Shown here: positions 12,776 through 25,804 of the stretch, in pieces
Layout of the letters: each line of letters opens with the position of its first letter
Position numbering within the stretch: position 1 is the stretch's first letter
Assembly: GCA_030248295.1 (NCBI GenBank)
Contig: JASANH010001018.1
Coordinates: 434,001 to 498,000, forward strand
Source: Mesodorylaimus sp. YZB2_4
Taxonomy: Eukaryota; Nematoda; Enoplea; Dorylaimida; Dorylaimidae
Reading direction: 5' to 3'
DNA: 64,000 bases
The notes under the pieces: model-generated
What the model was told of the DNA's origin: nothing
Database searches by the model: none
What the model saw: only the letters and a program-made list of their open reading frames with translations
Translations under genes and position numbers: made by a program

Positions 12776-15700
12776 TGGAAGCCCTGTGGGGGAACTGGGG
12801 CGGCGCGCGACCCAACCCACAAAAATTTTACAAAAATTTCTTCATACCTTCGGCACCTAAAAAGTGCAGAAGATCCATCCTACGTCTCATTTTACAGTGC
12901 TACGTCCATCGGGACACCACCACTGGATCGAAAATGAGTATGTACATATTTGACCACCCTATCCGCTGATGAAGGCAACAAACCGACTATGTTTTGGGTC
13001 TTACACTATATGACCACGCAGCACGTGGAAAGCCGCTCACCTGCGGATCGTTCTTGGTGAAATGCTCGACCAGCTGAATACAAGGGAGGCGAAGACCTAC
13101 CTTTACTCCCATTGGAATATCCGACGACTGGCCACTGTTATGGCGCGCTGTTCCTCCAGCTTTTGCAGTCGGTAATCGCAAAGATGAAAAAAGAAACACC
13201 ATGAAGCGCTCACTACGTCCAACTTACTTGTCAAGACTAGGTGCGATCACTTCTGACGCTTACATATACAGTAGGACCCGTCGTCCGCCGGATCTCGCCT
13301 ATCGCTGCTCCTCGCTCGTTATTTACTGGTCACTCTTTGGATAATGGGATAAATGTATCGGTCTCGCTAGCTCGTTCTACGTTCGACTATATGGTAAAGG
13401 GTTTTTCAATCAATCGCCCTTGAACTAATTAATTCCAGGCCTTCTTCCAGGTTATTATCCTGTATCATGTGCATCCGTATCAGGTTTCAAAAGCTGCTTG
13501 TCGGCGAGAGGCAGTGCCTTCGATCTACTTGCCGCAATCAACGTCTTTTCTGCGTCAAACATTTTGTGTACCGAATCAAAAGACTCGGGCGAGAAAGTGG
13601 ACAGATCGAATGAAAAGGTGCATAAAACGGACAAATGTTGCGCGTCACTTTCTACGTTTCAGTCAGTTTGTCAGTCTGGAGCACTTTATAGAATGGAGAA
13701 AACCGAAAGCAATAGCTGTTACCATCATTTATTATTAAACATTGACGATAGAACAACTATCAGGGGCAAGATTTACAGCCAAATCGGACCGAAATTGGCT
13801 TTTTTACACAGGTAACAGATGGTGTACCTTCAACAGGGTTTCGTGCTGTATGTTTACAGGTGCTACTGTGATGCGGTTTTATTGAGATGTAATATAATGG
13901 AACCAAACAGCAAACGGGGGTATCTATCGTGTCGAGCAATACAGTAAGTGGAGCGGCTCGTACGATTCAGTGCCCATTTAGACCAGCACTAGGCAGTTAT
14001 TGGTAAAATTACTTTTAAACACAAGCTAAATCCAAAATACTGTATATACCGTAGGTTTTCTTACCCCCCCTTAGACTTATTGGTCAATAATAAAAGTGAT
14101 TAAGCCAACTTGCCGTATATTTCATGGGTAAACGATTGGCACCAAAACGACTTGATTTTCCTGATTCATTCTCTTTTATGGTGGCAGGGACCTGCGTGCG
14201 TCTGTTATGGTGAACATGATAGATGACCTCCTTGTCAAATAACGCTTCCTGAAATAACGCTTTCTGATCTCAGTGATCAGACAGTTTCTGTCGCTCCGAA
14301 GGCTGTTGATGCAGAAAAGGCACATTGTGAATTGCCTTTTGGTACTTGGACTTGTTTGTTTTGTTGTAAAAACAGCTTACATGTTTCAACATTTACACTG
14401 CGATTCGCTAGAAAGCAGAAAGAAAAATTGCTGAATGGAACGACGAGGTGTCAGATTTGTAGCATGAAGGATGTCGTTCGACTGATTGGCTGCTACAATT
14501 TTACCACGCAAGTGAGCATAGCCAAGCTGAAACGTCCAGAAAACAGTTAGATATGGGGGGATACTAGACCTTATATAGGCCGAATGCTGTCTGCCAGCGG
14601 AAAGGGTCGGAATATGGTTGAAAGCAAAGGTTCGGCTCCCATTGGGACAAGTGAAATTATAATAGCGAAAAACTAGCTGCAGTAAGCGAGACGGGGCGTG
14701 CTGATTGATGCAATATACTGTATGGTCTGATAATGCAGCAAGTTGGTGGCATCCAGGAATTGTGAGAGAAAGTGGTGCACGATGTAACAGGCCAGAATCA
14801 TACGACAGCATCACCCGAGACTGTCAAATGAAACTTTATTTCGGAACGAGCTCTACGGGTAATTCGTGGATGCTGTGAGCGTCAATTGGAATCATTTTAA
14901 CTATGCATGAAAGCGAGACCCGGCAAACGTCGGGAAACTTTTCGTGCGGGACTTCTGCAAGCTAACATTATTACTGAGACTGATTCAGATGTGAATTGCC
15001 GTCCACTGACTTAGGTAGGTCGGATCTTGGGTCGAGGTACGCTCTGACCCCTAAATTACAGGTTCATTTAAATGGGTCGAATTTGGGGCTGCTATATGGT
15101 AGCAGAAGATAAACTAGTTGCGCCTTGCAAAAGGGCTTACTGCGACTTGACCTCCCCTTGTACCTTGTTTCCTCGTAGACCCGGATGGGGCCAAGTAATT
15201 TCGGGTCAGGTCAGGTCAAAATCGGATCGAGTCACATTTTTAAACGATCCGGTTCAAACAAGAAAAATACTGCAATTTTGCAAGTTCCTAGTTTTAGCAG
15301 TTGCAGAAACCTTTTCAAATCTGTTCCAAAGTCCAGATAATGCCTAAAACAAAGTCTGACGTGGACATGCAAGCCTTGCATGTCCACGTCTTCATTCTGC
15401 GTGACTTCCAAAAATGTAAGATGTGAGTACGACCACATTTTCTGAGTAACACTCAACGCACTGTAGCAAGAAATCTGAAAATGGAACACGGAACTTTGTT
15501 AAAAGTTCTAGCCTTAAAAATTACACGCTGGCGTCTGTGAAAAAGCAATTTCCGTGAATAAACCAGAAAATTGCTTAAAATGTTTATTTACACTCTCAAT
15601 TGCTTCACAATATCTTGAAACATCCAGTAGTGTGAGTTTCTTATGCTATGTGGAAAATCAAAATGTATCTTCAGTACTGTATGCTCTGGAATGCGCCTCA

Positions 15701-16507
15701 TGCTCTGGAACGAGATTTCGATCCCATTGTTTCTATCAGAAATGCCATGACTGACCGAATGCCGATCTCAACCCGTGCTTTTTGTCTTTTTCGAGACTTT
15801 ACCCTGACTGGTTCTAGCAAAGCCTCATTCTTTCCTCCACACCTAATCAATTTCCAGCGTGGCCGATTTGATTACCAGCTTGAACTTGGCAATGTGTCCT
15901 CGGAGTGTGCTAATGCGCAAGGCACCAGATATCGAACAGCACACACGAGTACAAGTGTTTTCATGCGGTCTTGGAATGGCTGCGTCTCTCAGGCTCGGGC
16001 TCTCCTAATGTCCATGATTCACCCAGATCGTGTTGACAAGCCTGAAAAAAGGGCATAAAAGAATTGCTTCCTTTAAAAAAGTTGTTTTAGCGAGATGATG
16101 CCATAAATAGGGGATCATTGGTGGAGGGAGACCAGTGAGTCACAGAGCCAATGACTAGCTCGTGTCCTTAATCGTATTGGCTAGCTCGTTTAGGCCTGGT
16201 CTCGTTCTCCCGGTCTCATACTTTTTCCAACCTAAAATGGCTTTTATTGAGGAAAGCGGCTTTCGTCCGGTCGAGCATGGGACTCGTCAACAAGCCATAC
16301 TTTGATCATAGAAAGCTGACTTCATCTTTTAGTAAACGAGCGTGACGTTGTTTTGGTTGTGTTTCAGGGATTTGTTCAGTGTCGGCAGTGGTCACTGGAG
16401 ACGAGGATCGATATAGCTTTTAGTACAGACACGTCGTATCCTATTTCAAAGAGACGTCTGACGATTGGTTGATTCGCATTTGAATTGGATTCAACTTGTT
16501 TCTAATC
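12776..16507. other. Intergenic, no supported gene
   Basis: AT-rich spacer with scattered TACAGTA/TACTGTA heptamers and one perfect palindrome (15358-15390). No open frame here shows a domain or a convincing exon. The last few hundred bases are the probable promoter and 5' UTR of the Jupiter-like gene. Confidence 0.45.
15358..15390. repeat. Perfect 33-nt palindrome
   Basis: Two 16-base arms (GACGTGGACATGCAAG and its exact reverse complement) surround a single C. No mismatch occurs in the arms. It is isolated in spacer DNA, far from any gene I can support. Confidence 0.9.
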
Positions 16508-19500
16508 ATGGCCAGTGGAAGGTAAGTGCGAGGAGGTGGTGCAATAATGGTACCAGGCGGTACGCGTTGAGCTTGCCATAGATGAGAAGGTACTGTAATA
16601 ATGTTATGTGGTTCTAACACACAGAAGGAGCCGACAAATTGTGGGGGAGAGACTCGTTTGGATTATTCCTCCAAGCGCACAATGAGTGATTAGCGCTGCT
16701 ACTTGTGATAGGCCTACCGCATCGCCTGTTTGCTTGCATTGCAGCCGCCTTATCCCATCTCTAACCTGCATGTATGGCCACCTTCAATTCCCTTTCCAAT
16801 TCAACACATTCCTATGCATGAGCGATGACTTACAATATCAGATTAAATGATTCGTGTTTTACAAGTCCACATTTAAGTAGAGGTCGCGACGACGTCAAGG
16901 TCGTGCATTTGTGAGACGGAGGATGACACTGACGATCAGAAAAGACACATGACATTGAAGACATACCAGCATGTAAAAAGTGCGTGCATACTTTGATACT
17001 CGCCGCCTCGACTACTACAGTATCATGACGAGGCCTGAAGAAATCCAGACTGTGCTCTTTTATCTAGGAAGCAACCTAAACTATTTAATTAAACTTCTTT
17101 ACACTACACTATAGGTACAATACAGAAGCTTGTCGTACAGTATTTGGCATAGGAGCAACTGGAGCTACATGTATGTGTCTAGAAACGATCTCAAGCTGGA
17201 AGGTAGGATATTTATGCAAGTGTGGAAGATGCAGCAAGAGACAGTCGACTGCAGTTTTAATCTACACCGTTTAATCCACTCTCTATCAGGCAAAATCAAG
17301 CGTACGCCCGCATGCATTGTACTGCATAAGAATGCGTGCGCCCACATGGGGAGATGTGGGTGCGTTTACAGTCACAACCCCCCCCCCCCCAAATGCATTC
17401 TTTCGGGCCCCCCAAGATGTGTCTATCCGTAAAACACTTGATAGCCGTGTATGCAATGTTCTTTCTGCGCTCTCTCAAACCAAATCCCAGTGCTTCGTAT
17501 CTTTCCCATCATAGTGCCTTCCCAGCTCTTCCTACTCTTGCATCCAGCAAGTATTCCACTCGGAATTCTAGCGTATTAGTACGGGAATGTCTCTTAGGAT
17601 CTCGGCTTTCTTCTCGCTAGTTCCTTGTAGACTGGGCTTGGTCTCGGATCCACTTAGGCAGTATCAGTTGGCGTTTCTAAAAAGGGCATAAAAGCGGAGT
17701 AAAGCGAATGGTTTGCACAAAATCGAAATTGCTCGCTATTTAATGAGGGGGCAATTTGGCTCAGTTAAAAGCGTCCTAATGATACGACTGGCGCTGATTG
17801 CATGCGGACTATCCTGTTTACTCTTGCATAAACATCGTTTCACATAAAATGTTCTGGATTCGATGAGAAAATTGTGATTTTTTGCTTGAAATAGGAACGG
17901 GCAGTTGATGAGGGGAAGGCCAATCTACTAAAGACGGCATTTTAGTGAGAATAGACTTTAACAGGTCAGGGAAAATACAGACCTAGTCTGGGCTACTGCA
18001 TGAGAAATAAGCCAGGAAGATAGCCTAACTATTTCCCCGACTTTTCACAAAAAACCCCACAAGTTTCTAGTCAACATGGCTCGTTCATCATCGTGAATAA
18101 GTTTTAAGAAATCAATCAACTTTTTTAATACGCTGGTGAAAATCGTGTCCAGAGGAACCACATTTGGTCCCTTCTACCAAAACCAACTGGTACCCCGTTG
18201 TCGAAAGGGTGGTGGTCGATTCGGCAACACGCTCCCAACTCAATCGATCGTTCTCTACGACCAAGGGTTAGTCTAGCTCTGAGAATGACCATAAAAAGGC
18301 GTTCAACTGACTGAAACGAAATGACTTCTCCCGCTTCCTTTGTGCGCATTGATCAGCCGGAGGCCTGCGAAAAAACAAGCTGAGGCTGGTCGATGTCCAA
18401 AAATGGGTATTGCCCGTTTCCTGCGCCGAGGGCGAACATCGGGGCGGGTGAGATTTTAGGAGGCAGATGGTGAGAGGCATGAATGACACACTAAATGCCT
18501 TTCTCACGCTCGAATAAGGGAACCGACGAATGCGCAGTCAAGCGCGCTTGCAATGCGGCCAGTGGCGATTGGACTCGTTGTGTCTTAAGTCAACGATTGA
18601 TGTCTTATGCAAGTCTCCTGTTATCGCAAGGAGGAAATAGAAGTCGTAGTTTCTGTACTTTTGGCTGCTTTGTTATTCAGACTGTTTCTTCTCTGCAGCC
18701 TAGAGGCAGCACATTTTGCTTCTGGCAGCGGTTCCATTCGTGGGCTAGATCTCTTCGAAATAGGCAGTTAGGGACGGGAAGAGCCTGCCGGATGGTTACC
18801 CCTATCACCTGCTTTATATACCCAATTTGTAGCTAGCTAAAGAGGGCTGGTTAGCTGGCCAATCTGTGCCCATTTATTGGTTTATTCAAATCCTCTCTTC
18901 AAGCTGAGTTGAGTTGGAGCAGAGTGGCCCCAGACGTTTCCAGTTTCCGTTTTTTAATCCGTTATTTACCAGAAAAGCTGTGCCCTCCTCTTGTTGACCA
19001 TTTCTCATTTGCGACTGTGACTGTCAGCAGAGGAAATAGGGGAGGGAGGGGCGAGTGGAGAAAACAGAAGGCCAAAACGGGGCTATTAGAATGGGGGGGA
19101 ACGGGAAGGACGTATCGCGGTCTCGTAATCGTCGTCACCTTGGCTGGGCCCTTGGCTCTAGACGCCCCTCCCCACACGCCATAACCCGCCTTGTAATATC
19201 AGATGAACAAACGAGATTAGACTCGTCTCTTCTGTGCAACAAACAACCAGCGCGTGTTCGGTTCAGTGTGTTGTTCGATTTATTTCCGACTAGCCCGCCC
19301 CAACGGACATCGAGCAGACCGCCCCTCATTCACTTGGTCGGTGAACAGTGGTCGAGTGCAGTGGCGTCCAAACCACGTGTTAGTCTACGAACTCGCTGCT
19401 CTCTACTTTACATTGCTGCAATACCCGAGTCGGTTGCGTCGACGCTGAGGTGTCATTAGTCGAGTTCGGTTGGCTCGCGTGCTGCACATCTGCTCTGGGC

Positions 19501-21071
19501 TCACTCGCTTCTTTCCGTTGCATTCGTTCTGTGGTGACAGTTTGCGAGAATGAATTTGGAACCGTCGCGCTTCTTTGTCCCAAAACGCCACATCAGGTAA
19601 GAAATGATTTCTGTAGGACTTCAAAGGGCTTGCATCGAGAGAACAGTACTGACAATAAGGTGCTTTTGAGTACAACTTATCCCGAGCGAAGGAGCATAGG
19701 AAGGGGATGCTCGATGGGAATACAACTGGAACTCTTCAAAACATGATGTTTGTGCCGAGGCATTAGCAGCGTGCGATGTTGTTTACGTGCCAAAGATGCC
19801 TTTCTTTGCGAAATAGCAAAGACGAATGGGCTTTTCATTGCTGGCACCGATACCCTCTTAGGCGTATTAATTAGGATCGCTTCATATCTCTCATATTTAA
19901 TTAACGTCGCTCACGTCGGCCTTAAAGGGTAATCTTGGGCATGGCATGCTTGTCGAGGGTTTCTTTTGCATGGTAGTAAGGTGCACACGTATTCTTTCTA
20001 TCGCATCTCACGACGTCAGTGGCGCGTGGTTCCTCGACCCACCTTGACCAAGGTCGTTGATTCTTTTCGTAAGGCACACCAAACAAGGACAGCATGTTGT
20101 CTTTTGTGTGAGTTTTTCGCGAAATCATAGGCAATGAAACTCGAAGATTACACATTAGATGACATTGAGTGGGTAAATGACACCGAGATGGAGGCGACGA
20201 TAAAACAAGGAGACTGAAGAAGGCGTGAAGAAATGGGTGCAATTTGTGACATGCGAACTAGGTTACGTACACATGTTTTTACAGGATAGGCGCATTCGAG
20301 GTGACTTATAACATGTCTACGTTTCAGGGTCAGCAGTCCGAGTGGTGGCCGCATTTCGTCGGATATTTTCAACACGAGCGATCAACCGAGCCCTGCTCGA
20401 AAAGTCAGGGATAACCAGAAATCATCAATCGTCAACACTGGAGTCGGAATCGACACCAATGGCAATCTGAGAGTAAGCCTACGAATCCTCACCTAATCCC
20501 CTACGGCCGGGCCAAGCTGTTTACTGTGCGTTTGTTTTTGAAGATGAAGATTGCCAGGCACCAGAGTGGAAGATGTCAGGTCTGAATTCAGCGCCTCTTA
20601 TTTCAGCGCACGACTTCGTCGCCTCGCCATCACGACAGCACCAAGAGTCGCTTGTTCGGAGTAAATGGCGATGCGAACGGTGACTCGCCGAGACGCAACA
20701 ACGACACTTGGCGATCGCACATCTTGTTCTCGGACGCTGACGGTCAGCCGGTGCAGGATGGAATCAAACGGACGCCAAAGAAGCGCGTTCCCAGCGGAGG
20801 TAAAGGTGAGTGGAGATTTCGATTCTCCTGTGAAATGCAATTGACTACTCTTTCCTTTTTAGGTGTGAATCCAATCACTGGCTCCCCTTTGAATCTCCAA
20901 ATGAACGGTTTGACTCCATCGCACACGAACGGCATGACGAATGGCTCGCACGCGTATGACCACGACGATGTGCTGACCGTGGTACTCGGATCGGAAGGCA
21001 ACGGTCCGGTGGCCGTCCTGAATGGACACGGCGATCATCTGTCGACTCCTCGCCGTCGCGCTGCTCAATGA
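16508..21071 (+). CDS. Jupiter/HN1-like microtubule-associated protein
   Basis: Exons: 16508-16521 (MASGR), 20328-20472, 20607-20805 and 20863-21071. All junctions are GT-AG and in phase; the first intron is about 3.8 kb. The start MASGR-VSSPSGGRISSDIFN resembles the RVL-PPGG-..-IFG motif of Jupiter/HN1 proteins. Further family-like motifs are KSRLFG, RVPSGGKG and VNPITGSP. The protein is about 189 aa, hydrophilic and predicted disordered, with no membrane segment, as in the family. Family members bind microtubules or regulate growth signalling; that role is inferred here. The C-terminal region (MNGLTPSHTNG..) is lineage-specific. A second first exon lies at 19550-19596. The 3' UTR runs to the AATAAA at 21655. 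Confidence 0.65.
19550..19596 (+). CDS. Alternative first exon of the Jupiter-like gene
   Basis: The ATG at 19550 opens MNLEPSRFFVPKRHI and ends at CATCAG/GTAAGA in phase 2, the same phase as exon 16508-16521. It therefore splices equally well to the exon at 20328. The sequence just upstream (19.0-19.5 kb) is less AT-rich and a plausible second promoter. It would replace MASGR with a 16-residue basic N-terminus. Confidence 0.5.
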
Positions 21072-21654
21072 ATCGAATCATAGGTACTTCGGCTCGGCGA
21101 CTTGGCTAGGAATGAATGAGTGATTTCTCGTATCTATTTTCTGGGCCGTCCTTTCTTTACTCACCATGGATTGTGCATGTTTTCTTTCGATGTAAGCAGC
21201 TGATGTGCTTCGTTTTTGTGCTCACGTTCTGGCTGACTCTCGCGCTTTTGGAATCTTCATTTGATTGTGCAATTTAGATACTGTATGTCTTGCAAATCCT
21301 GTGACGGCATGGCGTGCGTGCCATGTGACTACTTACCCCTCAACATTGTCTGTAAGATATGAGACTGGTGATGCGTGTCACTCTATCTGTTACTATGCTT
21401 CGAGTATTGAATCTTGGATCTACTGAAAAGGTGCATCTAAAGTACAGCAGAGCAAAGTAATGAAAACAGAATTTCTTGTCACCAGAATCACTTTGACAAG
21501 CGAGTTTACGAAATGGTGCTCACCTCGCTCATTCATGAGCATGTGTGTTCATGCACACACGTACCTATCGGACCCTCACTACAACCTGCACTTTTCAGAG
21601 AGAAACGTCGGTCTACGCTAGCAGATATTTGGAAGGAACGTTGCTCTTTATGGA

Positions 21655-21660
21655 AATAAA
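21655..21660 (+). terminator. PolyA signal of the Jupiter-like gene
   Basis: AATAAA lies 584 bases after the stop codon at 21069-21071. No earlier AATAAA was noticed in this 3' UTR. Confidence 0.5.
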
Positions 21661-22867
21661 AGGTGAAGAAGAAGGGGTGGAGATTTGATCAACATTTGAA
21701 CTTACCGCCTCATGATTAAATTTGTATGGTAATATTGGTAATATTGATGTTTGTTTGGTAATATTTGTTTCATCAGCCGATAACCTCTCCTTACAGTATG
21801 TGTGACCTGGTCTCAGACGAAGTCGACATTCTAACAGAAACTTTCAGAGATGTGGCGCTATTTTCTTTTTTCACAAGGATGACTTGACTCTCCTGTGATG
21901 CCAGTGGCAAGGCTGGTCCTTCTTCCTACTTGTCAGAATTTTGTTTTTTATGACCAACATCTTCCAAAATCCATCAGCGATCCGTAGCCACTAGAACATT
22001 TTTAGGTTCAGCAGGCATCGAGGCCTGCCTCATCTACAGAGGCATCATTCATCACTTTGCACACATCTGTTTTGTGCATTGAGGCTGTAAGTGGGATGAA
22101 TAATGGCCAATGTATATCTCTAGGCACCATGCCGATGAACTGGGCTGCCCAATAATCCTTTCTCATCTAGCCCCATGCTCCCCGCTGATCATAACGGCTT
22201 ACGGATAGCACGAGTAGAAGTAACAAGGTCGACAAAAGACATTGTTCAGGGAAGCATTAACAAGGCCCCCAGCTAACAAGGTCATCCTTACAACAGAAGA
22301 CCCCTTGGGTCTGTTCGCTAGAGCCAAGAGGTCCGCTTGATTGTCCCTTGAAGCCTGATTTAGTACAGCATCAGCAGGACATCATCTCATATGTTTTAGT
22401 ACTGAGTCCTGCTGGGCACACTTCAAGGGTGCAAATAGATTCTAAATGAAGTCCTGCGAGGCCCCTCCCTTGTCCGTGCTTCGAGTTGACACTGTTGCTT
22501 TTGGCACAATTTATCAAACATACTCACACTTTTATCGAATATCCTTTGGGCATCTACGCATATTGAATATTCAGCATATTATTTGAAGTATAAAACCTGT
22601 ATTGGCTGCTTGGTAGCAGCAGAATGCGTTGGCGTCTCCAGCATTTGACATGGATGATCCATTGGGACGAAGTAGGCAAGCACCTATGCAAACGTACTGA
22701 TGACATAAAATATATATGGCTGATATGGGTGGTCGATCGGGGGTCTCCACTAGCAATGCTGGCACAATTTCTGCCGCGCTAACCTTGCCGTGCTTATTCT
22801 TTATTTGAAAAGATCTCTCCACTCGAAAAACCACTCTGTCGATAGTAGAACCGTTTCTTGGCCAAAG
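21661..22867. other. Spacer between Jupiter-like gene and GPCR
   Basis: I see no gene. The last part is the probable promoter and leader of the receptor at 22868. Confidence 0.45.
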
Positions 22868-23800
22868 ATGAACAACTCGAGCGTGGACGCCCAGCCCGTC
22901 CTTGACTTCCAGAGCGAAATCAACTTTCTCATCTTGGGTATCATTGGAATCGTGGCAGGCGTGACCAACGTGTTCATCCTGGTTGTCTTCGTCTCTTCTA
23001 AACGACTCCTCCAGTCCTCTTCCCTCCTCGTCGCCCTCGCTGTGGCCCACGCATGCAATGGGTTCATGCAAGCCGGGGAATATTTCAATTCTAGTTCCAA
23101 CGACTTCATTCTGGTCACCCCCCTCGACTGTATCAAGTCCATGTGGCCTAACCTGTTCATCGCCACCTACCAGTTCCTACCCCTCATCCTGGCCCTTGCG
23201 GGTCTCGAGCGTCTGCTGGCCATGGCAGCACCCATCTGGTACCGTGTCCACTGCACCCACCGTCGTCTGTGGTACGTGACACTATGCTCGTTCGCCTTCG
23301 CCCTCCTCTGCTTGATCATCAACGCCCTCATTGCCTGGTCCAGATCGGACACCCTTATCCCTGGATCGTGCATACCACCCACAATCGTGGGGGTGGAGTT
23401 CATGGTTTACGGCATCCACCTGCCAGCCGTGCTGAGCGGCGTGTGCGCCACAGTGTGCACAGCCATCGGTGTGCACATTGGACGAAAGAAACTGGCCAAA
23501 ATGCCGAGCTCTAGCAAAAGTGAGCTGGACCGAGTGAAGCGACAGATCAGACTGACCAAGTGCTTGCTGCTCATCAGCGGCCTCGACGTGGTGTGCGTGG
23601 TCATACCCAACCTCGTGCTCCTCCTCTACAACACTGAGCTGATAGTGTTCCCTCTCAGCCAGCTCGTATACTTCGGCATGATATACTGTTCCGACTCGTT
23701 ATGGAATGTTGTGGCCTTCTTCTTGTTCAACCAGGAATTCCGAAAATCGGCGATAAGACTGCTCCGTTGCACTAAGACACGAGTCGGGACAACCGCTTAA
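22868..23800 (+). CDS. Single-exon rhodopsin-like (Srsx-like) 7TM receptor
   Basis: 310 aa from the ATG at 22868 (MNNSSVDAQ..). The codons upstream in frame lack a convincing earlier ATG, and NNSS supplies an N-glycosylation site in the short extracellular N-terminus. Seven hydrophobic segments are visible; TM1 is LILGIIGIVAGVTNVFILVV. ERLLAM at the end of TM3 stands where DRY is usual, and SLWNVVAFFLFNQEFR at the end of TM7 stands in place of NPxxY. A Cys at the top of TM3 (LDCIKS) and another in loop 2 (GSCIPP) could form the usual disulfide. The pattern is closest to Srsx-type chemoreceptor/orphan families known from nematodes. Ligand unknown. It is convergent with the F-box gene. Confidence 0.8.
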   Translation: MNNSSVDAQPVLDFQSEINFLILGIIGIVAGVTNVFILVVFVSSKRLLQSSSLLVALAVAHACNGFMQAGEYFNSSSNDFILVTPLDCIKSMWPNLFIATYQFLPLILALAGLERLLAMAAPIWYRVHCTHRRLWYVTLCSFAFALLCLIINALIAWSRSDTLIPGSCIPPTIVGVEFMVYGIHLPAVLSGVCATVCTAIGVHIGRKKLAKMPSSSKSELDRVKRQIRLTKCLLLISGLDVVCVVIPNLVLLLYNTELIVFPLSQLVYFGMIYCSDSLWNVVAFFLFNQEFRKSAIRLLRCTKTRVGTTA

Positions 23801-23888
23801 GCAACAACGGGCGCGCCAAGCCAACGAGGTCGGCTTGTCGAAGTTGATCGCATGTGACATGAATCTTGCTAAAATAAAAATTTCTGAG

Positions 23889-23922
23889 AATAAATCAATA
23901 ACCCAAAATATAGAATTTTATT
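23889..23922. terminator. Convergent polyA signals (GPCR + and F-box gene -)
   Basis: AATAAA at 23889-23894 on the plus strand lies about 90 bases after the receptor stop. TTTATT at 23917-23922 is AATAAA on the minus strand and would serve the F-box gene, giving overlapping 3' ends. Confidence 0.5.
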
Positions 23923-24268
23923 CCACGCGCCCAAACAGAATCTGACCGATTGGAAACACAGAAACTGCAAACAAAGCGTCGCAAATGCAAAATAAGATAC
24001 TTTGACCAAAAATACCTATAAAGCTAAAACCACGGGTGCAATGACCGCAGTGTTTAGGTCAGTCATCATGAACTAGGACATGTATGTAGAAAATAGCTGT
24101 CAAAATAATTATACTGTTCGAGTGTTAATTCGAGGCACATGACTATAAATTCGGCGACCCACTGTAGGTTGAGCAAATCCTGCAGACAACGGGCATAGCT
24201 TTCCCAACTCATTGATTTAGCACCCCCAGAAAGCACAACTGTGAACCCAGCCAGCCACTAAAGCAATA

Positions 24269-25576
24269 TCAAATACTCGCACTCGACCCACACCCTTCAC
24301 CAGCCCCATGCCCGTTAACCTTCATTCCCGAAATCGAGCATTCGACCCAGATCACCAAATCTTCACCGCACGTATAAGCATCGTATATTTTTCGACGTTT
24401 CGACGTGTGCAACTTCTCTTCTCTAAACCACTTGATACCAGGCCGACGTCCCAGTATCTCGTCCACATCGACAGCAGTATCGCACAGCCACACGATCAGT
24501 CGTGGCACCTTGGTGAAATCGCGTCTCGTCGACTCACCATTATCGTTGTACTTCCTTTCCCATCGTAACTTGAAATACTTGCTCACCATCTTTTCGATCC
24601 CCTCGGAATCGACCAACGGTGCACGCAACTTCAGCCATCGAATATCGCTCCTGACTTTCCACCCGTCCGCTAATTTTTCCAAAAAGTTATTATCGATGAT
24701 CGTCATAACTGACTCGTTGCCCCGAAAGCACAGTTCCAAGCGTGTCATCGACTGGCATAGTTGTAGCTGTGTCGCAGAGTTGATTAATGGACAAGTGGAC
24801 AAAATGGAGCAATCGTCGATGTACAAATGCCTGAAACAAAAATCACTAAATTCCTAGGGCACTAGAATAAAAGAAAACGATGATCCTCAGATGGTTTTCT
24901 CCACGCTGCGATGCTGAAGCGAAAGGCAAACTCAACATGGTGCTTAAACAGAGGGAGATTATTTCTTACTTCAAACGATTACTCTGCTTCAAAATGTCCA
25001 AACTTGCAATCGAAACGCGCTCAAACGAGCAACGAAATAAGCGCAATTCGAGAAAGCGGGGTTGCCAAACAGTGAAGAGAAATGAAATCAGCTCATCACT
25101 CAAATCGACGTCAGCTAATAAACACGCATGAGTCGGGGTCAGGTAAGCAGCCATGTGGTGCAGGAACTTCAAAAGCTGCTGATCGGTGTCCTTAGTTTGA
25201 ATTCGTATAGTCACATCGCGAAACGACGTGTCTTTCTTTCGCTGACTCTCAGTCAAAATTCCATCTGCTTTAGTCGACTTTCCGAAAATTTTCACTTTAA
25301 CCGTCTCAAGCGTTTTAAGTTGCGGCGTGCGTTTACGAATCGACTTAGTTTGTTCGTTGCTCGTTTTGACATAGGCGGAATTGATAAGGCGACGCCATTG
25401 TTTCGATACGGAGCTGCATCGGAGGATAGTTTTTGGATCGTCGATATAAGAGAAAATATTTCGCAATAAAAATTCGGGCAGGTCGGTAATCGAAGCTGCT
25501 TTCGGATATGAGTCAAAACGCCCAGTTCGAGCTAACTTGGCGGTGCGCGGGGCAGGTTCAATTGTCAAGCTTTCGT
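24269..25576 (-). CDS. F-box protein (partial 5' end)
   Basis: Two exons join in phase: 25576-24970 and 24830-24269, with donor AA/GTAAGA and acceptor TTTCAG/GC. The F-box is ITDLPEFLLRNIFSYIDDP followed by a serine/tryptophan helix (VSKQWRRLINSA). About 330 residues without repeats I recognise come next. F-box proteins bring substrates to SCF ubiquitin ligases through Skp1; the substrate domain here is unassigned. The 25576 border is an acceptor (CCTCATTTCAG/AC, phase 1), so at least one upstream exon with the start codon is missing from my model. The frame is also open to 25619, so a start there is the alternative. Confidence 0.65.
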
Positions 25577-25804
25577 CTGAAATGAGGAAAAAAAAGATTT
25601 TCCACATCCTAACAAGCAAGCCAGGTTGCTAGGTTTTCTCAGATGGTATTGTATAAAAACTGCTGTTACTTATTGTTTACAGGGGTCACAGAAGGAACAG
25701 GGAATGATTTCTCCTGATTTTTTCACTCTGTAATAAATCAATTTCAATTGATTTACTAACTTCGAGACCAACAGCCAAATAGGAAAGGCGGGTGCGCCGA
25801 AATT

